Origin: Gemmatimonadetes bacterium bin94 | Lineage (GTDB): Bacteria; Gemmatimonadota; Gemmatimonadetes; Longimicrobiales; Gaopeijiaceae | NCBI GenBank assembly: GCA_002238865.1 | Contig: MPNE01000006.1 | Span: forward strand, 113,709-177,708 | DNA length: 64,000 nt | Direction of reading: 5' to 3' | Shown here: positions 1-8,245 of the stretch, in pieces | How the letters are laid out: every line of letters begins with the position of its first letter | Numbering within the stretch: position 1 is the first letter of the stretch | Translations under genes and position numbers: made by a program | The notes under the pieces: model-generated | Databases searched by the model: none | What the model was told of the DNA's origin: nothing | Seen by the model: only the letters and a program-made list of their open reading frames with translations

Positions 1-701
1 CGGCGCTGGCGCTGGTAGGTTGCCGCATAGACGATGCTCGGGTCGTCGGGATCCAGCGCCACGTCCACGACGCCGGTGTTCTCGTCGACCTGCAGGATGG
101 GTTCCCACGTGGCGCCGCCATCCGCACTGCGGTAGAGGCCGCGCTCCTCGTTCGGCCCCCACAGGTGGCCCATCGCAGCGACGTAGACGAGATCCGCGTT
201 GTCCGGGTGCAGCGCGATGCGCCCGACGTGGTGGCTGTCGCGCAGCCCCATGTTCGTCCAGGACGTGCCGCCGTCGGTGCTCTTGTACACTCCGTCGCCC
301 CACGACGAACTCTGCCGGTTGGCGCGCTCCCCGGTGCCGACCCAGACGATGGCCGTATCGCGCTGGTGCACCGCGATCGCACCGACCGAGTGGGTGCCCT
401 CGTTTTCGAAGACGGGGACCAGCGTGATCCCGTTGTCGTTCGTCTTGAAGACGCCGCCGGTGGCGGATGCGACGTAGAACTTCAGCGGGTCGGATTCCAC
501 GACGGCAAGGTCCACGATCCGCCCGCTCATGACGGCGGGGCCGATGTTGCGCGGGCCGAGCGCGTCCAGTTGCGCGGTGGTGACCTGGGCGCGGAGGGGC
601 GGGGCGGCGGTGGCGAGGAGGGCGGCGAAAAGGGCCAGGCCGGACGTTTTGCGTGCGCCCCGGGCGACGGTGGAGAGCTGGTGCGTAAGGCGGTTTTTCA
701 T
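1..701 (-). CDS. BNR/sortilin-like repeat protein, C-terminus cut by window edge
   Basis: The reverse strand is open from an ATG at 701 to the window edge, so at least 233 residues are visible and the C-terminus is missing. The N-terminus has a positively charged start, a hydrophobic stretch (LALFAALLATAA) and an ALRAQ-like signal peptidase site, so the protein is probably exported. It then shows GPRNIGPAVMSGRI and two Asp-box repeats, YKSTDGGTSW and YRSADGGATW, the hallmark of BNR/VPS10-type sialidase-fold propellers. Family members are often about 1000 residues, secreted and annotated as glycosyl hydrolases or photosystem II stability-like proteins, mostly without proven activity. It is divergent from the propeller gene at 821, with 119 bases between them for both promoters. 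Catalytic function cannot be assigned from this fragment. Confidence 0.85.
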   Translation of the reverse strand, partial: MKNRLTHQLSTVARGARKTSGLALFAALLATAAPPLRAQVTTAQLDALGPRNIGPAVMSGRIVDLAVVESDPLKFYVASATGGVFKTNDNGITLVPVFENEGTHSVGAIAVHQRDTAIVWVGTGERANRQSSSWGDGVYKSTDGGTSWTNMGLRDSHHVGRIALHPDNADLVYVAAMGHLWGPNEERGLYRSADGGATWEPILQVDENTGVVDVALDPDDPSIVYAATYQRQR

Positions 702-820
702 CGGGAGGTCTTGGGTGAGGGTAACTGGCATCGATGATCGGAGCCTTCAAGATTGGTCGGGAGGGCGGCCTGTATCAACCGACGCTCCCGGCAGAGGACC
801 GGCACCATGCACCGATTCGC

Positions 821-2053
821 ATGAGGGAACGGAAGACGATTCGCACCGCGCATGGGCTCCTCCTGGCCCTGGTGCTCGCCGGTGCCGTGTCCATCTCGAT
901 TCATATGCGCCAGGGCGCAGCGACCGGGGGTACCATCGGCGGGTCCGGCGATCTCGACGTTTGGCTGCTGGACTCAGTGCCCTTGATGAGCGTCGGCGAC
1001 AGCGAAGCGGACCCGCTCCATGAAGTAGCCGGGATTGTAATTACCGGGAGTCACGTGGTGATCGCCCAGGAAGGGGCGGGCACACTTCGCTTCTACGACC
1101 GGAAGGGCTCCCTCGACCACGTAGTCGGCGGAAGAGGCGAGGGTCCGGGCGAGTTCGGCGAATTGGCGTGGATGCGGGGTGTCGGTGACCATCTCGTCAC
1201 GTATGACGGGTATGGCCGCAGAGTCTCCAGATTCAGCCTGGATGGCCGGTACCTGGGTTCGGTCGCCCTTTCTCCGCCCGAGGAGTACCAGGCGGGTCTT
1301 TCGGCGTTGGGGGCGTTTTCGGACGGAACAGTGCTCGGGAATCTCTGGGATGTTCGATTCCTGCCCACGGAACCGGAAGTCCAGCGGCGCCCGGTGACGC
1401 TTCTTCACTTCGATAGTCAGGGCGGATTCGCTGGTCGTTTCTTCGAAATGGCTGGCCCGGAGACCTGGTACGAGCCCGTTGGCAACGCCGGATCGAGGCA
1501 GATGTCCCGGTTCTTCGGCCGCGTTTCGGAAGCCGCGGTCATCGACTCCCTGTTCGTGGTTGTGGAAAACGACTCGTACGACATTCCCGTGTACGGGCGT
1601 GACGGAGTCGTTCGGGATACGCTCCGTCCCGGAGTCGTGCCCGAACCAACCCCCTTGCCACGGTCTCAGGTGGAGTTCATCCGGCAGACCCTCCTGGACT
1701 CCCGGGACCTGGGCTCGGTCCGAGGCGAAGTGGAGCGCATGTTGGCGGCCATGGGGCTCCCCGAGCACCTGCCTCCGTACGGCCGGTTGTCGCTGGGGTA
1801 CCCGAAGCACCCGCCTGTCACGGCGGCCGACGGGCTGGTGTGGGCGCTCCGCTACGGAGGGCTCCCGCGGGAGGGTTCGGACCCGGAGGGCCCGGAGTGG
1901 TTCGTGTTCAGGCCGGGCGCGGGGCAGATCGCCACCCTCTCGTCGCCGGACGACGTGGTGCTCTTCGACGTGACGGGCGACCTGGCCGCCGTGTTGCGGC
2001 GCACGGCACTCGACGAGGAGGTCGTGGAGTTGAGGAGGATTGTGGGGAGGTAG
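821..2053 (+). CDS. secreted six-bladed beta-propeller protein (copy 1)
   Basis: A 410-residue protein. Residues 1-30 form a signal peptide or signal anchor (MRERK then LLLALVLAGAVSIS), which is why ATG 821 is preferred over the in-frame ATG at 734. The body has repeated propeller strands, and near residue 100 the motif GGRGEGPGEF, typical of the bacterial 6-bladed beta-propeller family (NHL-like, PF17170 type). No catalytic residues are recognisable; such proteins are thought to be extracytoplasmic binding scaffolds. It lies 60 bases upstream of a small outer-membrane barrel gene in the same direction and may be co-transcribed with it. Three more propellers occur at 17769, 47604 and 49968. 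The family call is good; the ligand is unknown. Confidence 0.8.
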   Translation: MRERKTIRTAHGLLLALVLAGAVSISIHMRQGAATGGTIGGSGDLDVWLLDSVPLMSVGDSEADPLHEVAGIVITGSHVVIAQEGAGTLRFYDRKGSLDHVVGGRGEGPGEFGELAWMRGVGDHLVTYDGYGRRVSRFSLDGRYLGSVALSPPEEYQAGLSALGAFSDGTVLGNLWDVRFLPTEPEVQRRPVTLLHFDSQGGFAGRFFEMAGPETWYEPVGNAGSRQMSRFFGRVSEAAVIDSLFVVVENDSYDIPVYGRDGVVRDTLRPGVVPEPTPLPRSQVEFIRQTLLDSRDLGSVRGEVERMLAAMGLPEHLPPYGRLSLGYPKHPPVTAADGLVWALRYGGLPREGSDPEGPEWFVFRPGAGQIATLSSPDDVVLFDVTGDLAAVLRRTALDEEVVELRRIVGR

Positions 2054-2113
2054 GCGGCCAACGCGCGTGGGGAGGCGAGAGAGCGAGCCGCCTTGTTGTA
2101 TCTTGAGTCTGCC

Positions 2114-2809
2114 ATGAAACGATTTGCCCTGATCGCGACCGTCCCCCTTGCACTGACCATGCCGGGCCAACCCGCATCCGCGATGCAGCAGGGCATCGCC
2201 GTGGGAGCGCGCATGGGCACACTCGGTGTCGGCGCGGATGTCGTCGTCGCGCTGAACGACCGTATCGCGCTCCGGGGTGGTGCCGCGTTTTTCGGATTCG
2301 ACGTGGATCTCACCGGGAGGTTCGGACTCGCCGGCAACCGCACGGCCCGGATTGCACTGCCGACCGCGTTGTACAGCATGGGCGCGGAGCTTTCGGCAGC
2401 GTCCGGCCTCCTGAGGGCGGGCGCCGGCCTGGTGTTCAGGTCCGAGGATCCCCTACACGAGATCACCTACGAGAGCGGCGCGTCGATCAGCATCGGCGGG
2501 GGCGGATACCGGTATCCGGAGGTCCTCACGGTGACCACCACCCTCACCTCCGGATCAGTCGCCCCCTACGTGCTGTTGGGATTCGGATCGAATTCGGCGC
2601 CCGGGTTCAGCTTCGTAGCGGACATCGGTGCGGTCCTGCACCTGACCCCCACGTTCGACATGACCGCCACGGGCGATCCGGCGGTGCTGAACTCGTTGAA
2701 GTTCCGCAACGACCTGGATACCGAGAGGCGACAGGCCGAGGACGATGCCGCAGGGTTCGTGAACTACTGGCCAGTGGTCAGCGTCGGTCTCCGTTACGGA
2801 CTCAGGTAG
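2114..2809 (+). CDS. small outer-membrane beta-barrel protein (copy 1)
   Basis: A 231-residue protein with a clear signal peptide (MKRFALIATVPLALTMPG...ASA). Glycine-rich amphipathic strands follow, such as GVGADVVVALNDRIALRG, and the end is VSVGLRYGLR, as expected for an eight-stranded outer-membrane barrel. ATG 2114 is chosen because it opens the signal peptide; a TTG 21 bases upstream is in frame. It is a clear paralogue of the protein at 19158: both share a GTLGVGA block, an LRGGA block, a tyrosine/valine VTTTLTS- or TTTLVS-type strand, and the tail NYWPxxxxGLR. Both copies sit beside a beta-propeller gene. The function is unknown. Confidence 0.75.
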   Translation: MKRFALIATVPLALTMPGQPASAMQQGIAVGARMGTLGVGADVVVALNDRIALRGGAAFFGFDVDLTGRFGLAGNRTARIALPTALYSMGAELSAASGLLRAGAGLVFRSEDPLHEITYESGASISIGGGGYRYPEVLTVTTTLTSGSVAPYVLLGFGSNSAPGFSFVADIGAVLHLTPTFDMTATGDPAVLNSLKFRNDLDTERRQAEDDAAGFVNYWPVVSVGLRYGLR

Positions 2810-2816
2810 GGCAGCC

Positions 2817-4700
2817 CTACGTCAGTCCCGTCCTTCTGTGCGCGGGCATGGATGCCACCACGACCTGCCGCGCGTCCTCGTCCCAGAAGTAGTAGATGCG
2901 GAGGCAGCGGCGCGGATCGCGGGTATTCGCTCCGCGCTTGATGTGCCACTCGACGCGCTGGCGGCGGCCCTCCCAGGAGCAATCGAAGCTGTCGCCGCCG
3001 CACGGCAGGTTGTACACGGCGTCCTGGACCCCGTGGATGCGTCCGTGGAGCGCGGGATCCCCGCCGCGGAGACGCCCGTCGCGGTAGTCGCGCGACAGCC
3101 AGTTGAGACACGCCGCGGCCAGGCCGATGTCCTCGAACTCGGCGCCGCCCAACTCCCGTCGCGCGGCGCTGGTGAGCGCGAGCCGGCCGGCCAGGGTTTC
3201 GTCGCACCAGGTCGCGAACTCTTCCCAGCCGGTCGGGAACGGCGTGGCCGCATCCGGATCGCCGCCCAGGGAGCGCACCAGCCCAGCCAGCTGCCCTACC
3301 CTTTTGCGGGCTTCGTCGCGCTCGCGTTCGGCGACTTCGGCCCTCCGCCTGGCCTGTTCGTAGCGACTCCTTCGCGTGCGCGCTCTGACCGTCGCGGCTT
3401 TCAGCTTGCGGCGGAGCAGGTGGGCCTCTTCCGGCGATCCAGGCTGTCGTCTTGGCTGTGCCGGTTCCAGAGCCAGCTCGTGTCCGGGTTGTCCGCTCTC
3501 GCGGGGCGCCCACGCCCCGACCGGTGCCGGAGCCGATTCCTTGACGGCGGCGACCGTAGAAGGCGCGCCGAGGCGACCATCCGTCAGCACCTGGCCGGCG
3601 CTGGCTGCCCCGGTTTGTCCGGTCCCGTACTCTGCAGCCGTCGGCACGTCCGGGGTACGCCGGATCGACTTCCGGAGCATTGCGAAAAGCCACCCCGGAC
3701 CCCGTGTCGATTGAGCGGCCCGGGAAGCGAGGCGTCCATAACCCGGAAGGTCGTGGGCCCCGTCTCCGGCGCGCTGCCGGTCCTCGACGGCCATCCGCAG
3801 GAATTGGGCGGTGACGTCCGCCACTCCCTGCTCGTGCTCCATCCGATTCCTGAGGAAGAGGGGATGCTCGGACCACGGCGACGTGTCGCTGAACCCGGGG
3901 CGGTAGTACCTCCAGGCACCCAGGAACACCGACAGATTCTTGGTGACCAGGTCGCTCAATCGGTAGGTCATCGCGGGCGGCAGCACCCAGACGACGGCCA
4001 GGCCGGTCAGGGCGCGCGCAAGCGCCTTCCACTGGCGCCGCAGCTGTTCAGGGTCTTCCGGCTCCGGGGGCACCGAGAGAACCGCCATGGGCATCCGGCG
4101 ACCGGGGTCGAGCAACACCTGCTGGAAGCTCGCCATGGTCTCCGCCGTCTCGACCACGACCGGCTCGTGGCTGAGCCTTCGCCCGTGCTGAAAGAGCGGC
4201 ATCCGCTCGGACATCGTGGCGAGCATTTCGGCCGGATACTCCCTCATGGGCTCGGCGGGCACGACCGAGCGGTCGACGACCTCGACCGTGATGGTCGGGG
4301 ATCGTCCCGCCGGGTGGGCCACGGCGACCTCGGTCACGATCATCTGTCCCGCGCCGGGGCTGCGCTCGAGCTGTGCCGCCCAGTGGTCCCCCAGGCCGTC
4401 TCGCACCCGTACCGCCCGGCACGCCTCTTCGCCGCTTCGGTGCGAGAACGATCGGTGCCGGGACGCCCTGCGGGGCAGCCTGCTCTCCAATCGCGCCTGC
4501 ATGTGATCCAGCGCGATCGCGCGGCACTGGTGAACCACGGCGGGGTCCGTGTGAGCAGCGGCCTCGGCGTGGACCAGCAGCTTCCCGCCGGAGCCGTTCG
4601 CCCCGAGTGGCGCGCCCATCCGTGCCGCCGCGGCCCTGCTGCGCCTGGACCGCTCCGCGCGGCCCAGTTCCTGGAACGACTTGAACCTCTCCCGCGGCAT
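2817..4700 (-). CDS. uncharacterised 627-residue protein with coiled coil and RelE/ParE-like C-terminal domain
   Basis: I do not recognise a named family. Three parts are visible. Residues about 1-300 are globular and include LTGLAVVWVLPPAMTYRLSD and a YYRPGFSD stretch before EHPLF. Residues about 320-475 are a charged, alanine/arginine-rich linker and coiled coil (RRRAEVAERERDEARKR). The last 150 residues are compact, with WEEFATWCDE, CGGDSFDCSWEG, EWHIKRGANTRDP and CLRIYYFWDEDARQVVVAS. That last segment looks like a small alpha/beta RelE/ParE-type fold, or a domain seen at the ends of large uncharacterised proteins. No signal peptide or membrane segment is seen, so it is probably cytoplasmic. 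It stands alone: the barrel gene converges from the left and the hydrolase upstream has its own start. No antitoxin-sized partner is next to it. Confidence 0.7.
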   Translation of the reverse strand: MPRERFKSFQELGRAERSRRSRAAAARMGAPLGANGSGGKLLVHAEAAAHTDPAVVHQCRAIALDHMQARLESRLPRRASRHRSFSHRSGEEACRAVRVRDGLGDHWAAQLERSPGAGQMIVTEVAVAHPAGRSPTITVEVVDRSVVPAEPMREYPAEMLATMSERMPLFQHGRRLSHEPVVVETAETMASFQQVLLDPGRRMPMAVLSVPPEPEDPEQLRRQWKALARALTGLAVVWVLPPAMTYRLSDLVTKNLSVFLGAWRYYRPGFSDTSPWSEHPLFLRNRMEHEQGVADVTAQFLRMAVEDRQRAGDGAHDLPGYGRLASRAAQSTRGPGWLFAMLRKSIRRTPDVPTAAEYGTGQTGAASAGQVLTDGRLGAPSTVAAVKESAPAPVGAWAPRESGQPGHELALEPAQPRRQPGSPEEAHLLRRKLKAATVRARTRRSRYEQARRRAEVAERERDEARKRVGQLAGLVRSLGGDPDAATPFPTGWEEFATWCDETLAGRLALTSAARRELGGAEFEDIGLAAACLNWLSRDYRDGRLRGGDPALHGRIHGVQDAVYNLPCGGDSFDCSWEGRRQRVEWHIKRGANTRDPRRCLRIYYFWDEDARQVVVASMPAHRRTGLT

Positions 4701-4778
4701 GATGTTGTCCCTGGTCGTGAGTGGTCGATTCGTGCCAACATCTTGCCGCGACGTCGAGGACGCAAGCAGGGTGGGGAT

Positions 4779-5903
4779 TCAGTGCGAACGCAGCCCCATT
4801 ATCCCTCTCAGAGCCATGAAGAAGCGGACTGCTTCCCGCAGCCGGGCCGGGTTCGCGGCGGAGCCCCCGGAGTGGGCGAAGAGATCTGTGACGGTGGCGG
4901 AGACATCGGTCCGGCTCCCGAGGCGGCGCTCCAGCGCGAGGGTCTCGGTGAAGGGGATAAGGTGGTCGCGGCGCCCGTGAATGAGGCGGACGGGGAATGC
5001 CGGTCGGTCGCCTGGCGCCGCGGAGCGAGGCAGCTCCAGGTGGGGGTGGACCGATCGGGCGGCCTCGGCGAGCAGTGGAGCGATCTCGTTCGCGGGGCCG
5101 GGTTCCGGCTCCCGGTCCGCGGGCGGTGCGAACAGCCTGAACAGTGCGCGGTCTTCGGCCGGCATCGAGCTGGTCAATTCGTCCTTCACGCCGTCGTAGC
5201 CCGGGTCCCACGACATGATCCTCCGGTCTCCAGCCAGCGACGCCAGCCGGCCGAGGGCCCGGGAGACGCCGCGCGCGGTCGCGTACCCCGGGATGCGGTG
5301 CAGGTAGTTCGCCGCCACCACCCAGCGGCCGTAGGGGTCGGGCCGCAGGTAGGCGGTCCGGCTCCGCCACTCGAACTGCCCCGTGAGGCCGAAGCGGATG
5401 GCCTCGAACAGCCGGCAGTAGCCGCCAAACCCGACGACGCCACGGACGCGGCCCGCTGCGGCCACGCGCCCGGCCACGCGAAGGGCCTGCGGGACGCCGA
5501 AGGACAACCCCGCGACGATCACGCCGCCTGTACGCACGAGGGGGTCGTTGTGCAGGTACTCCAACCCCCGTTCGAGGGCCGACTGTGCGGGGGCCGGGTC
5601 CAGCTCCAGCCTCCGCCATGCGGGGATGTCGGGAACGAGCACGTCTCCGCCGGCGCCGGCGAGAGCGGCGGCGAAGCGGACGATGCTCGGGTGATCGGGT
5701 CCCGGCCGGGTCACGCCGTGCAGGAGCAGCCAGCCGGGCAGCGGCCGGTTCCGCGACGCGGGGCGGTACCTCCGGGCCGCCATGGCCTCCGGGCCCGCGC
5801 CAACGGCGATGTCCCCGGCGACAACACCCCGCATGGGGGTGCCGGACGATCCGAGCACCCAACCCCGGAGGTACCGAAGTGTATCATAGGTTGGACTGGC
5901 CAT
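4779..5903 (-). CDS. alpha/beta hydrolase family protein
   Basis: A 374-residue protein starting at ATG 5903 (MASPTYDTLRYLRGW), with AAGG about nine bases upstream on the coding strand. The fold is shown by WLLLHGVTRPG (oxyanion region), the nucleophile elbow VAGLSFGVP with serine in GLSFG, and the late FPVRLIHGRRDHLIPF segment, which normally carries the acid residue. A histidine in FAHSGG is the likely catalytic base. There is no signal peptide. The substrate is unknown; esterase, lipase or dienelactone-hydrolase activity would all fit. It is divergent from the DUF2723 gene, with only about 110 bases between the starts. Confidence 0.8.
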   Translation of the reverse strand: MASPTYDTLRYLRGWVLGSSGTPMRGVVAGDIAVGAGPEAMAARRYRPASRNRPLPGWLLLHGVTRPGPDHPSIVRFAAALAGAGGDVLVPDIPAWRRLELDPAPAQSALERGLEYLHNDPLVRTGGVIVAGLSFGVPQALRVAGRVAAAGRVRGVVGFGGYCRLFEAIRFGLTGQFEWRSRTAYLRPDPYGRWVVAANYLHRIPGYATARGVSRALGRLASLAGDRRIMSWDPGYDGVKDELTSSMPAEDRALFRLFAPPADREPEPGPANEIAPLLAEAARSVHPHLELPRSAAPGDRPAFPVRLIHGRRDHLIPFTETLALERRLGSRTDVSATVTDLFAHSGGSAANPARLREAVRFFMALRGIMGLRSH

Positions 5904-6015
5904 GGCTACCTTGGGATGGCTGTCGCGGGGACGGTGCGGTGGTGGCCGTCCCGGCACCCTGCCAATCTATGCACGGAAATCATCAACGCGTCAGCAGCGG
6001 GGGGAAGATCGACGG

Positions 6016-8193
6016 ATGACTGACAAGGGGGGCAATCCGCCCTACAGGGCCGCCGCGTGCGCTAGCGCAGGCGTCCTCTTGCTCTATGTCCTGACGCTCG
6101 CGCCCACGACGGCCTGGTGGGACGCCAGCGAGTACATCGCCACAGGTTTTTCCCTGGGGATCCCGCACCCCCCCGGGAACCCTCTTTTCGTCAGCCTGGC
6201 CCGTACCTGGTCCCTGGTGCTGGCGCCGCTGGGCCTGTCTCCCGCCGTCCGCGTGAACCTGCTGGCCGCCACAACCTCGGCAAGCGCGTTCTTCTTCTTC
6301 TACCTGATCGCCCACCGTACCCTTGCGCAACTCCGGGGCTTCGGACGGGAGGCGCTGATCGGTGCGGGGATCGCGGTGCTGGTCGGGGCCACGGCGTTCA
6401 CCGTGTGGAGCCAGAGCACCGCCAACGAGAAGGTGTACACGGTCTCGCTTCTGGTCGTGGCCGCGGTCAGCTGGCTTGTGCTTCGCGGGCACGACCTTGG
6501 GCTCGACCGACCGAAGGGGCAGCGGCTGCTGGTCGGCGCCGTGTACCTCATGGCTCTCGGATCGACCAACCACCTGATGTCGGTGCTCCCTGTAGGGGCG
6601 GTCGCTGTGTTCGTCCTTCTGGCCCGGCCGGGGATTCTGCTGCGGCCCCGTTTCCTGTCCCGCTGTGTACTGGCCGTCGTCGTCGGCCTCTCCTTCAGCT
6701 TCTTCCTGCCCATTCGGGCCGCTCAGCGCCCCGTTATCAACGAGGGTGATCCGCTGTGCGACGGCTTCGTCGAGACGGCTGCGGCGATTTACACCAACGG
6801 GAAGGCCGGATGTCCGGCCCTGGCTTCGTCGCTGCAACGGGAACAGTACGCGAAGCCGCCCGTGACGATGCGCATGGCCCCCTTTACTCACCAGCTTCAC
6901 AACTTCTTCCAGTACTTCGATTGGCAGTGGGCAAGGGGGATGGATCCGGACGAGCCGGTCAGCCGAAAACGCCTTCCCTTCACGCTGCTGTTCCTCGCGC
7001 TGGGGGTCGCGGGCCTCGTCTCGGTATGGCGGGGTGACCGCGACGCGGGGGTGTACCTGGCTGTCCTTGCCGCCACCCTGTCCCTCGGGCTCGTCTTCTA
7101 CCTGAACTTCCGCTACGGGTACTCGATCGCGCCGGCGGAGATCCCCCTGAGCGCCCGCGAGGTGCGGGAACGCGACTACTTCTTCCTTCTGGGCTTCGCG
7201 TACTGGGGCGTTATGGCCGGGCTGGGCCTGGTGCGGGGATGGCAGTGGCTCGGGGACAGGCTGGGGAGCGCCCGCAAGGCCGCGCCCGTGCTCGCGGTGG
7301 CCGCCCTGCCGTTTTTCCTGAACATGAACTGGGCCAACCGCGCCGGAGACTACGCCGCGCGCGACTATGCGCATGACCTCCTGAACAGCGTGGAGCCCTA
7401 CGCGGTGCTCTTCACCAACGGAGACAACGACACCTTTCCGCTCTGGTACCTGCAGGAAGTGGAGGGGATTCGGCAGGACGTGACCGTCGCGGTGGTCCAG
7501 TACCTGTCCACGGACTGGTACCCGAAGCAGCTCCGCGAATTGACCGCGCCGGGTCGCCAGCGACCGTACATCCCGGTGGAGGGGATAGCCTATGAGGACC
7601 GGGCGCCGCCGGCGGCTTCCGTGCTGGGCATGACCGACGACCAGCTTCGGCGGGTGGGAGGCGGTCCGCTCCCGGATTCGTTCACGCTCCGGATCGGGAG
7701 CATGGTCGTGGCCTACCCCGCGGGCATGAATCTGACCCCTGGCCAGCGGGTCGCGCTGTCGATGATCCGGTCCTCGGCTGCCGAGCGGCCCATCTACTTC
7801 GCCGGATCCTCGGGGGAGATGGCCCAGATGGGGTTGAATCCCTGGGGCGTCGCGGAGGGTCTCGCGGTGAGACTCTCCGTCCGCAGCCTGGACGAGCCGA
7901 GGCCGCGGTCCTACCGACAGGTGCCCGTGGAACTGGGCGGCGACTGGTTCGATTATGACCGGACCGTCCAGCTCGTGGACGACGTGTACCGGTACCGGGG
8001 AATCCGCTTCCGCGACATCTGGCCGGACATGTCGACCGACAACATTCCCCTGCAGTACTACCTGCTCACGGCCAAGCTGGCGATGCTCGCCGATGTTGCG
8101 GGAGACGCGGAGGCGGTCGCGCGCTACGGGGATATGGCGCAGGACTTCCTGGTGGTCTACCGCGGGGGTGCGAAGGCGGGGCGGTCGGAGTGA
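6016..8193 (+). CDS. DUF2723 membrane protein (GT-C-like)
   Basis: A 725-residue polytopic membrane protein with about ten hydrophobic segments in the first 450 residues and a soluble C-terminal domain. The diagnostic stretch is near residue 35-60: WWDASEYIATGF followed by LGIPHPPGNPL, the conserved first-loop motif of DUF2723, where the acidic residues resemble the catalytic loop of GT-C glycosyltransferases. The soluble part contains FTNGDNDTFPLWYLQ and DVTVAVVQYLSTDWYP, both typical of the family. The start at ATG 6016 matches the family and removes a 38-residue upstream extension without hydrophobic character. DUF2723 proteins are common in Bacteroidota and Gemmatimonadota and are thought to act in envelope glycosylation, which is not proven here. 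Confidence 0.88.
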   Translation: MTDKGGNPPYRAAACASAGVLLLYVLTLAPTTAWWDASEYIATGFSLGIPHPPGNPLFVSLARTWSLVLAPLGLSPAVRVNLLAATTSASAFFFFYLIAHRTLAQLRGFGREALIGAGIAVLVGATAFTVWSQSTANEKVYTVSLLVVAAVSWLVLRGHDLGLDRPKGQRLLVGAVYLMALGSTNHLMSVLPVGAVAVFVLLARPGILLRPRFLSRCVLAVVVGLSFSFFLPIRAAQRPVINEGDPLCDGFVETAAAIYTNGKAGCPALASSLQREQYAKPPVTMRMAPFTHQLHNFFQYFDWQWARGMDPDEPVSRKRLPFTLLFLALGVAGLVSVWRGDRDAGVYLAVLAATLSLGLVFYLNFRYGYSIAPAEIPLSAREVRERDYFFLLGFAYWGVMAGLGLVRGWQWLGDRLGSARKAAPVLAVAALPFFLNMNWANRAGDYAARDYAHDLLNSVEPYAVLFTNGDNDTFPLWYLQEVEGIRQDVTVAVVQYLSTDWYPKQLRELTAPGRQRPYIPVEGIAYEDRAPPAASVLGMTDDQLRRVGGGPLPDSFTLRIGSMVVAYPAGMNLTPGQRVALSMIRSSAAERPIYFAGSSGEMAQMGLNPWGVAEGLAVRLSVRSLDEPRPRSYRQVPVELGGDWFDYDRTVQLVDDVYRYRGIRFRDIWPDMSTDNIPLQYYLLTAKLAMLADVAGDAEAVARYGDMAQDFLVVYRGGAKAGRSE

Positions 8194-8245
8194 GGGGCCG
8201 CCACGCCGCTCGGCCGGACGCCGGTGGCGACCCCTTGGCTCCGGA

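Noticed and set aside
2817..4700. Toxin-antitoxin pair
   Set aside because: The RelE-like tail is part of a 627-residue protein, and no small antitoxin gene overlaps or adjoins it.
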